This document shows, one piece after another, positions 14,001-26,000 of a stretch of 64,000 nt of DNA. The notes beneath the pieces are model-generated. The model was not told where the DNA came from. It saw nothing but the letters and a program-made list of their open reading frames with translations, and did not search any database. Each line of letters begins with the position of its first letter. Within the stretch, counting starts at the first letter, position 1. The stretch comes from Archivesica marissinica (lineage: Eukaryota; Mollusca; Bivalvia; Venerida; Vesicomyidae): NCBI GenBank assembly GCA_014843695.1, contig CM026390.1, forward strand, positions 101,436,722 to 101,500,721. Reading direction: 5' to 3'. The position numbers and the translations under genes were made by a program.

Positions 14001-17000
14001 CCAGAACGTTTATCTGGACGATTTTTAAATTAATAAAATTAAACATCATTTCAAATTAATGCTACAAATGAATAATTAAGTTTGAGCATCTGTAAATAGC
14101 AGCTGCTTATTGACCTTGTGGCAGTGACAAGTATGCATATAGCTGGAGTGTACTAGTTCTCACTAACCTCAAGTCCTCTCTCAATGTGTGCCAACGCTAC
14201 ATCAATAGTGATGAAAGTTCCAGACCTGCCGATACCGGCACTGCAGTGAACTACAATCGGTCCCCTAGTTCTGTACATGTGACTCAGTCTCATACACTGA
14301 AATATACACCAGTACTTCCAGGTAAATATAGAACAATTCCTGGCATCAACATAAAACAGGGTGTTCAGGAAATATACACCAGTACTACCAGGTAAATGTA
14401 GGACAATTCCTGGCATCAACATAAAACAGGGTGTTCAGGAAATATACACCAGTACTACCTGGTAAATGTAGGACAATTCCTGGCATGAACATAAAACAGG
14501 GTGTTCAGGAAATATACACCAGTACTATCAGGTAAATGTAGGACAATTCCTGGCATCAACATAAAACAGGGTGTTCAGGAAATATACACCAGTACTACCA
14601 GGTAAATGTAGGACAATTCCTGGCATCAACATAAAACAGGGTGTTCATGAAATATACACCAGTACTACCAGGTAAATGTAGGACAATTCCTGGCATCAAC
14701 ATAAAACAGGGTGTTCATGAAATATACACCAGTACTATCAGGTAAATATAGAACAATTCAGGCATAAACATAAAACAGGGTGTTCAGGAAATATACACCA
14801 GTACTACCAGGTAAATGTAGGACAATTCCTGGCATAAACATAAAACAGGGTGTTCAGGAAATATACACCAGTACTATCGGTAAATGAAGGACAATTCCTG
14901 GCATAAACATAAAACAGGGTGTTCAGGAAATATACACCAGTACTACCAGGTAAATGTAGGACAATTCCTGACATCAACATAAAACAGGTGTTCAGGAAAT
15001 ATACACCAGTACTATCAGGTAAATGTAGGACAATTCCTGGCATCAACATAAAACAGGGTGTTCAGGAAATATACACCAGTACTATCAGGTAAATGTAGGA
15101 CAATTCCTGGCATAAACATAAAACAGGGTGTTCAGGAAATATACACCAGTACTACCAGGTAAATGTAGGACAATTCCTGACATAAACATAAAACAGGGTG
15201 TTCAGGAAATATACACCAGTACTACCAGGTAAATGTAGGACAATTCCTGACATCAACATAAAACAGGGTGTTCAGGAAATATACACCAGTACTATCAGGT
15301 AAATATAGAACAATTCAGGCATAAACATAAAACAGGGTGTTCAGGAAATATACACCAGTACTATCAGGTAAATGTAGGACAATTCCTGGCATGAAAATAA
15401 AACAGGGTGTTCAGGAAATATACACCAGTACTACCAGGTAAATGTAGGACAATTCCTGGCATAAACATAAAACAGGGTGTTCAGGAAATATACACCAGTA
15501 CTACCAGGTAAATGTAGGACAATTCCTGGCATGAACATAAAACAGGGTGTTCAGGAAATATACACCAGTACTATCAGGTAAATGTAGGACAATTCCTGGC
15601 ATCAACATAAAACAGGGTGTTCAGGAAATATACACCAGTACTACCAGGTAAATGTAGGACAATTCCTGACATCAACATAAAACAGGGTGTTCAGGAAATA
15701 TACACCAGTACTATCAGGTAAATGTAGGACAATTCCTGGCATCAACATAAAACAGGGTGTTCAGGAAATATACACCAGTACTACCTGGTAAATGTAGGAC
15801 AATTCCTGGCATCAACAGAAAACAGACTGAGTTGGGTGTTCCATGGTCTGACCAAGTGGTATACTGACCTGCAGTAAAGCTATGGCTGAGTTGGGTGTTC
15901 CATGGTCTGGCCAGGTGGTATACTAACCTGCAGTAAAGGTACGGCTGAGTTGGGTGTTCCATGGTCCGGCCAAGTGGTATACTAACCTGCAGTAAAGGTA
16001 CGGCTGAGTTGGGTGTTCCATGGTCTGGCCAAGTGGTATACTAACCTGCAGTAAAGGTACGGCTGAGTTGGGTGTTCCATGGTCCAGCCAAGTGGTATAC
16101 TAACCTGCAGTAAAGGTATGGCTGAGTTGGGTGTTCCATGGTCTGGCCAAGTGGTATACTAACCTGCAGTAAAGGTACGGCTGAGTTGGGTGTTCCATGG
16201 TCCGGCCAAGTGGTATAGTTGAGATGATATAGAGTTCTGTTTTCTCCCGTTTCGACATTCTCTATCAAAATATTCCGAATGTCAAAATCCTCCAGATTGT
16301 TGAGATAAAGTAGACTGAGACGGAGTTTGCTGTAAGAGAGAGATATCGGTATAGTGGCTGTGCATAACTACCATGACAAAAGGTTACTGCTTAATAAGCT
16401 AAGTAAACATGCTGATTGATACTGGGCATTGAAAATCACATTATGGTTTTATTTCTGCAATTGGAAAACTAAAAAAAAAAGTTTAATGAAAGCTTATATG
16501 TGGTCATTCGTGTGGAAGGAAACCGGAGTACCCGGAGAAAACCCACCTGTCTGATCCGGTGACCACCGTACTATCTCATATACTTCCTGGTCCGAAGACC
16601 GAACCCGGGTTGCATTGGTGAGAAGTGAGTGCGCTAACCACTGTTCTATTATGAAATAATTGGACGAGCATGTCAGATGAGTTTTCTTAATTGGAATGGA
16701 TATACTGCATTGTCCAATCAATGACATATGACATGCATATCGCACAGATACCTCGGTTCCTGAATGGATCAATGAAGTGCCAACCAAATGAATTTGTAAA
16801 CATGAAAACCAAAATATGTAATTAATTTACATAGTTAAACAATATGTATTCAAGAATGGTACATAATATAGGAATAGTTGCAACAGCACAGTTAGGATTG
16901 GGAAAAAAGTTAGATTAATTTACTTACCCATGACAAACTTCTATTGGTGTATCTGCAGAGTCTGGCCAGTATCTGTGACATTTCACCTTCATCGCCTCCA

Positions 17001-20000
17001 TATCCAAGGTTAACATGTCAATCACAGTGACCCGTTCCTGCCATATCATCTGCCAGAAGTCATCAGTAGTGTCGGGGAGCGGCCCCTGACATACAATATA
17101 GTCACAGACAGTATCATCAACATCTATCTTTATTTGACTGGCATTGATATAGTCTGTCTCTTCATTTTCTGATAGTCTTACTCTATTTGCATCATCTGTA
17201 AAATCAAATATAATCTAACTAACAATATATAACATCAACACCAATCTATTTATCTTCACTGTATTTGTCCTATTTTTGACACCATCTCAATATCTTTATG
17301 TTGTAAGTATGCTATAAGTAGAAGACAAACGGGCTAACATTCTATCTTCATTTTTTCTCTGGTTCGCCTCTTGTAGCATTTTCAGAAATAGTTTGTTGCT
17401 GTTTCTTTGTTGTTGTTCACACAACCTTCTGATGCTCATATTGGCAACTACTAATTAGTAATAATTGCTAGGTATGGTAGTTGTGACTTACATGGTAGAA
17501 CATTCCTAAATCTGTTCTTTGGTCGGTTATTTGGCAGAGTGGCAGTTGTACATTCGTCCGTTAATGGAACATTTCGCAACAGTTTAAATTCCTCCTGTGG
17601 ATCTTCAATTCCGATCTTCTCCTGCATATCAGATATAATGTTCGGTACAGACTGCTTCATATGTTCCGGAATGGTCACAAGTGATAAATTAAACAACCAA
17701 TCAACACCCACTTCATCTGGTATGGTAAGGTCTAAATTACGCAATGAATTGCACCAACATTTATCACTATCATCTACAGTTTCATCACAATTTGTTGCAC
17801 TATCATAATCTTGTTCTTTAAGCTGTTCAGATTTTGGTTCAAAGATGCTTTCATTGATATTTTCTGTTCCATCTTCCTCAGATTCAATGTAAATCTCATC
17901 CGGATGGTAATTGATCACTTCTGTTGCAGACAGGTATATATGTGCCCCTGTAGCAGTTTCTTTATCTGCATCAGTTTCACTCCCATCTGTTTCTGTACCA
18001 CTATCCAGCTCTGCATCTTGCAATATTTGTTCAGCTTGGGCGACCAAATCATCTACATCATCATCAACTATATCACTTGGAACATGTTGTGTTATTGACA
18101 AACTTTCATTAGTCAAATCATTGTTTTCATTTTCATCAGTATCATCATCATTATCATCATGATGAGGATAAGAATGGACTTCTTTATCTGATAATAACAA
18201 TGGCATTCCATCTGTATGTTCTAATCTAGTTTCAGAGTTGTCCTTCAGACTCGAGTTTGACCTTTCATCGCTAGGGTCTGGCTGGTTCTCAGTTTGATCA
18301 CAATCCAACCAGGATGGCTTCCTGCCTTTGTTCCTGAAATAAGATACACATACCTGTTAAAGCAACATGACTGTATACAAGTAATATCTCTGCCAGAAAA
18401 CACTGGGAAAGATGTCAGTCTGCCATATCTCGACTTTGTACAGGCAGTGACGAGCTTTGTAGCAGAGAAACTACTACTCAAGTATATTTAAACTTAAATC
18501 AAATAGGAAATTATAGTTATGATATAAAATGCTGAACTAATGTGTACATTATTATAAAGTAATGCATTTCACAAGGAACTAGAAACTAAGCTTGCAGGAT
18601 AATGTTTTGTAAACAACATCTAAAACAAAGCATATATTAACCCTTTCAACACCACAGACCTCTAAATAGGCTTACAAAAAGTGTAGATCCAGATGAGCCG
18701 GCTCGTGCCGAGCCGTCTCATCAGGATCTGCACTTTTTGCCAGTAATATTACTATTTTTAGACATAATTACCCATTTTGATAAATGAACTTGTCCAAATG
18801 TGATTTTCTGATTCATTTATTGGTTTAAGAATATCATGGACCAGTCCATGTGAGTTACTTGGTGTTGAATGGGTTAATTGGAGGTAGAAGATAAATAAAT
18901 TACCTAGAGACAGTTAAAGACAGTCTCCCTTGAGAATTTCTCAAGATCGTTGCAGCTTTGTTATGGTTCATTCCAATCAAGGATTCACCATTGATCTGAA
19001 AAACAACAACAACACATTTATGCAGATGGTTTTATGTTATATCTTTCGATAGCTTCGTTGAAATGTTATAGGTATAACTGTATTTTATTAATATATATTC
19101 GTAAATATATTTGAATAAATACTATTTCAACTAAAGAAACAACTGCTAAAAATAGAGCAGTTAAACAATTCATTCAAATATGTATTGTGTACCATAATAT
19201 TAAATAATAAAAAGTTTAAACTTTATTTATTTTACGATTGCGAAGCAAGTTTTAACAACTTATATTAATCACTCTCTTTGGCGTAAATGTGGTCATTCGT
19301 GTTGGAGGAAACCAGAGTACCCGGAAAAAACCCACCTGTCCGATCTGGCGACCATCGTACCATCTCGCATACTTCCCGGTCCGAGGATCGGACCCGGGTT
19401 GCATTGGTGAGAATCGAGTGCACTGACCACTACGCTAATTGGACAGACTATTAATTAATAGAACCAACATCTCAAATGTCCACCAAAGTGGTGGCTTTGC
19501 AATAAGTATTCACTAATAGCTGATACAACAAGGTAAGAATGTGAATGGTTTACGTATATTTATCCTCGCTACCGGTTGCCCATATGAGCGATGCCTCCTG
19601 AAGAGATTAAGTCATTTTAGATTTTTGGAGGATAGTGCAATGATACAGACAGAGACCAATTCCAGAGTCTCATCTGGTTCTTTTACGTGCACGATGTAAA
19701 GAACCGACACGAGACCTCGGTTTAACGTCCCATCTGAAAGACTGTTAATTTTAATAGGGTCAGACGGGGGATCGAACCTGCGATCCCAGGATTACCAGTC
19801 CAGCATGCTACCACTGGAATACAGATCCGTCTGTAAAGTAAGAATAGCAACATATTGTTTCTTTAAATCCAGATGTATGTTGATTGTAATCACACCACCA
19901 CCATGTTGATCCAGTCCTTCATTGAAGCCAATGATAAAACCGTAAACAATACAATTGACATGATATTTCACCTGAAGGATTTTATCCCCTACTTGTAACC

Positions 20001-23000
20001 TGCCATCTTTGTCAGCCACACCTCCTGGTGTGATAGTACGTATAAATACACCAGTCTGGTTCTGAGTTTCTGCTGTAACCAGACTGATTCCCAGTCCACC
20101 ACTTTCCGGCTTGTGTATATCTATCTGATACACGGATGGCTGAAGAAAATCATGAAATGTTAGTTTTCTTGATGAAGTGCAGTAAATTTCATTCCAGGTT
20201 AATACATATAATACACAATATAGTTATCACGGCTTCTAAAAACTACTGCTCATCTAAGTAAAACAGTCCACTTATGAACCAGGCAGAAAATTCAAAACAC
20301 CATTTAGACAACAACATTTTGAATAATTTTCCAATAAAATTCTATGTATGTTTAGAAACAACTCCAACAGTGAAATAAATGTACAAAACTGTAAACATCT
20401 TCGGGGCTTCAACATCAAGAAGTAGGTCAAAAGGTCGTGGCTAGGTTATCTAAGATACATGTTGTATTTATTTGTAAAACTGTACACATGGTACAAATTT
20501 CATAACTGTAGCTTCACGAATAAAAACTGTAGCTTCACAAACAAAACTGTTGCTTGTACGGTCATGGATCAATTCATTAAAGGTCAATATTTGAAACATC
20601 CGTGGAAAATTGAACATGTGGTCCAAATTTCATGACTGTAGTTTAAAAACAGTCGGTCAGTAGGTCACGATCTTAATCAAAACAGTTTAGCAATAAAAAC
20701 TATTACCATACCTCGCCAGAGTGCGTGGATTTGTGAGTACTTGGACCCCCAGCCTCTTTCTGCGATTTATCTTTCCAATAATTTTCGCCGTGCTTTCTTG
20801 AATCAACATCCAGATTAGCGGATATTCTCGAGTCTTCCAATGATTCTTCTAACGAGGCTATAAGGTCTTGGAGGGGACCGCACTCATCCCCGTCGTCTGT
20901 GATAGAGTCCGAGTTGCTATCCTCGTCACACTCAACATTGTCCTGTACAAGATCTTGCAGATGTAATATTCATTATAGAAAACAGGGCTCATTCTAGGTT
21001 ATCATTTATGTGAGAAGTGAGACAGCGCGAAATTGCACACTTAAATTGTGTTTTTTTGTTGTTGTTTTTTTTGTGTTTTTTTTTTGTGTTTTTTGGTGAA
21101 GCCAGAGACTTCGTTTATTTATTTTCCTTCACATTATACATGCATATTACAGATTAACAATTATATAATATACCTCACTACATAACTAAACTATATAATA
21201 AATTGTGTTATTTCCCAAATTTCAACAAAATAAGGTTAAACGTCACAACTTGACAATTTTGAATAGAATTATTGTTGTGTTATAATGGACAAGTTATAAT
21301 GGACAAGTTATAATGGACAAGTGTATCTTGAGCATTTTTTTTAGGAAGAAGTAGATCCAATATAGATATAAGTGTAAGCTACAGAAACATACAGCGTGAT
21401 TTATTCTCAGAAACATACAGCATGATTTATTCTCAGAAACATACAGCGTGATTTATTCTCAGAAACATACAGCGTGATTTATTCTCAGAAACATACAGCG
21501 TGATTTATTCTCAGAAACATACAGCGTGATTTATTCTCAGAAACATACAGCGTGATTTATTCTCAGAAACATACAGTGTGATTTATTCTCAGAAACATAC
21601 AGCGTGATTTATTCTCAGAAACATACAGCGTGATTTATTCTCAGAAACATACAGCGTGATTTATTCTCAGAAACATACAGCGTGATTTATTCTCAGAAAC
21701 ATACAGCGTGATTTATTCTCAGAAACATACAGCGTGATTTATTCTCAGAAAGCCTTGGAAAGCACAATCAAGGAACTATTTAAGGAATTCAAACTGCTGC
21801 CATACACACTAAGAGCTCATGAATATATTGCAGATTTAGTACCCTAAATAATATATCACCTTCTCTGTCAGCGAGGCCCTGACTGACTGTTTTCTTAGAT
21901 GCTGTAAATAATGTATGTATGACAGGTTTACTACCTGCTGTAAATAATATCTTACTTCTACAGTGAGGCCCTGACTGTATGACATGCTTTCTTACCTGTT
22001 GTAAATCATCACTTCCTCCATCAGTGAGGCCCTGACTGTATGACATGCTTTCTTACCTGTTGTAAATCATCACTTCCTCCATCAGTGAGGCCCTGACTGT
22101 AGGACAGGTTTGCAACACCAGCTTGTCTGGTATCTCCCACAGCCAGCTGTTCTCTGTTCACACGTATTGTCACCTCTTTCCCAGCCTCATGTAGAACAGA
22201 TACTGCTTCGAAATGGTTCAATGGACGCATATCTACATCATTCACCTACAAGTAACAAAATGTGGTTTCAAATATTCTGTTGAGCTTTCGGTGTATCCAA
22301 ACTATAATCTATTAATACTTGATACTGAACTAGATGTGATGTTCATTGTTTAGTTTAAACATTTCAAACCATACAGCATATACAAATATACAGTTTACAC
22401 AAAATTTAGATACATGATTGAATGAAAAGGGATTACAACCGAAAGCTATTATAGCTTATAGATGTCTTCTCCTATTATAGCTTATAGATGTCTTCTCCTA
22501 TTATAGCTTATAGATGTCTTCTCCTATTATAGCTTATAGATGTCTTCTCCTATTATAGCTTATAGATGTCTTCTCCTATTATAGCTTATAGATGTCTTCT
22601 CCTATTATAGCTTATAGATGTCTTCTCCTATTATAGTTTATAGAGGTCTTCTCCTATTATAGCTTATATATGTCTTCTCCTATTATAGTTTATAGAGGTA
22701 TTCTCCTATTATAGCTTATAGATGTCTTCTCCTATTATAGCTTATAGATGTCTTCTCCTATTATAGCTTATAGAGGTCTTCTCCTATTATAGCTTATAGA
22801 GGTCTCCTATTATAGTTTATAGAGGTCTCCTATTATAGCTTATAGAGGTCTCCTATTATAGCTTATAGAGGTCTACTATTATAGCTTATAGAGGTCTCCT
22901 ATTATAGCTTATAGATGTCTTCTCCTATTATAGCTTATAGATGTCTTCTCCTATTATAGCTTATAGATGTCTTCTCCTATTATAGCTTATAGAGGTCTCC

Positions 23001-26000
23001 TATTATAGCTTATAGATGTCTTCTCCTATTATAGCTTATATATGTCTTCTCCTATTATAGCTTATAGAGGTCTTCTCCTATTATAGCTTATATATGTCTT
23101 CTCCTATTATAGCTTATACATGTCTTCTCCTATTATAGCTTATAGAGGTCTCCTATTATAGCGTATACATGTCTTCTCCTATTATAGCTTATATATGTCT
23201 TCTCCTATTATAGCTTATAGATGTCTTCTCCTATTATAGCTTATAGATGTCTTCTCCTATTATAGCTTATAGATGTCTTCTCCTATTATAGCTTATAGAT
23301 GTCTTCTCCTATTATAGCTTATAGAGGTCTTCTCCTATTATAGCTTATAGATGTCTTCTCCTATTATAGCTTATAGATGTATTCTCCTATTATAGCTTAT
23401 AGAGGTCTTCTCCTATTATAGCTTATAGAGGTCTTCTCCTATTATAGCTTATACATGTCTTCTCCTATTATAGCTTATAGATGTCTTCTCCTATTATAGC
23501 TTATAGATGTCTTCTCCTATTATAGCTTATAGATGTCTTCTCCTATTATAGCTTATACATGTCTTCTCCTATTATAGCTTATAGATGTATTCTCCTATTA
23601 TAGCTTATAGAGGTCTTCTCCTATTATAGCTTATAGATGTCTTCTCCTATTATAGCTTATATATGTCTTCTCCTATTATAGCTTATAGATGTCTTCTCCT
23701 ATTATAGCTTATAGATGTCTTCTCCTATTATAGTTTATAGAGGTATTCTCCTATTATAGCTTATAGATGTCTTCTCCTATTATAGCGTATATATGTCTTC
23801 TCCTATTATAGCTTATAGATGTCTTCTCCTATTATAGCTTATATATGTCTTCTCCTAGTATAGCTTATAGAGGTCTTCTCCTATTATAGTTTATAGAGGT
23901 ATTCTCCTATTATAGCTTATAGATGTCTTCTCCTATTATAGCGTATATATGTCTTCTCCTATTATAGCTTATAGATGTCTTCTCCTATTATAGATTATAT
24001 AGGTCTTCTCCTAGTATAGCTTATAGATGTCTTCTCCTATTATAGCTTATATATGTCTTCTCCTAGTATAGCTTATAGAGGTCTTCTCCTATTATAGCTT
24101 ATATATGTCTTCTCTTATTATAGCTTATATATGTCTTCTCCTATTATAGCTTATACATGTCTTCTCCTATTATAGCTTATAGATGTCTTCTCCTATTATA
24201 GATGTCTTCTCCTATTATAGCTTATAGATGTCTTCTCCTATTATAGCTTATATATGTCTTCTCCTATTATAGCTTATATCTTCTCCTATTATAGCTTATA
24301 GATGTCTTCTCCTATTATAGCTTATAGATGTCTTCTCCTATTATAGATTATAGAGGTCTTCTCCTAGTATAGCTTATAGATGTCTTCTCCTATTATAGCT
24401 TATATATGTCTTCTCCTATTATAGCTTATAGAGGTATTCTCCATTCTCCTATTATAGCTTATATATGTCTTCTCCTATTATAGCTTATAGAGGTCTTCTC
24501 CTATTATAGCTTATAGAGGTCTTCTCCTATTATAGCTTATAGATGTCTTCTCCTATTATAGCTTATAGATGTCTTCTCCTATTATAGCTTATAGAGGTCT
24601 TCTCCTATTATAGCTTATATATGTCTTCTCCTATTATAGCTTATAGATGTCTTCTCCTATTATAGCTTATAGATGTCTTCTCCTATTATAGCTTATAGAT
24701 GTCTTCTCCTATTATAGATTATAGAGGTCTTCTCCTATTATAGCTTATAGATGTCTTCTCCTATTATAGCTTATAGATGTCTTCTCCTATTATAGCTTAT
24801 AGATGTCTTCTCCTATTATAGCTTATAGAGGTCTTCTCCTATTATAGCTTATATATGTCTTCTCCTATTATAGCTTATAGAGGTCTTCTCCTATTATAGC
24901 TTATAGATGTCTTCTCCTATTATAGCTTATAGATGTCTTCTCCTATTATAGCTTATAGATGTCTTCTCCTATTATAGATTATAGAGGTCTTCTCCTATTA
25001 TAGCTTATAGATGTCTTCTCCTATTATAGCTTATAGATGTCTTCTCCTATTATAGTTTATAGAGGTCTTCTCCTAGTATAGCTTATATATGTCTTCTCCT
25101 ATTATAGATTATAGAGGTCTTCTCCTATTATAGATTATAGAGGTCTTCTCCTATTATAGATTATGGAGGTCTTCTATTATAGCTTATAGATGTCTTCTCC
25201 TATTATAGCTTATATATGTCTTCTCCTATTATAGCTTATAGATGTCTTCTCCTATTAAAGCTTATAGATGTATTCTCCTATTATAGCTTATACATGTCAT
25301 CTCCTATTATAGCTTATAGAGGTCTCCTATTATAGCTTATAGATGTCTTCTCCTATTATAGCTTATATAGGTCTTCTCCTATTATAGCTTATATATGTCT
25401 TCTCCTATTATAGCTTATACATGTCTTCTCCTATTATAGCTTATAGATGTCTTCTCCTATTATATATTATAGAGGTCTTCTCCTATTATAGCATATAGAT
25501 GTCTTCTCCTATTATAGCTTATAGATGTCTTCTCCTATTATAGCTTATAGATGTATTCTCCTATTATAGATTATTGAGGTCTTCTCCTATTATAGCTTAT
25601 AGATGTCTTCTCCTATTATAGCTTATAGATTTCTTCTCCTATTATATAGCTTATAGATGTCTTCTCCTATTATAGATTATAGAGGTCTTCTCCTATTATA
25701 GCTTATAGAGGTATTCTCCTATTATAGCTTATAGATGTCTTCTCCTATTATAGCTTATAGAGGTCTTCTCCTATTATAGCTTATAGATGTCTTCTCCTAT
25801 TATAGCTTATAGATGTCTTCTCCTATTATAGATTATAGATGTCTTCTCCTATTATAGATTATAGAGGTCTTCTCCTATTATAGCTTATAGATGTCTTCTC
25901 CTATTATAGTTATAGAGTCTTCTCCTATTATAGCTTATAAGTCTTCTCCTATTATAGATGTCTTCTCCTATTATAGATTATAGAGGTCTTCTCCTATTAT

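Noticed and set aside
17539..18162. Plus-strand ORFs opposite the PTP linker exon
   Set aside because: Antisense shadows of a coding exon with acidic GAT/GAA codons. No independent support.
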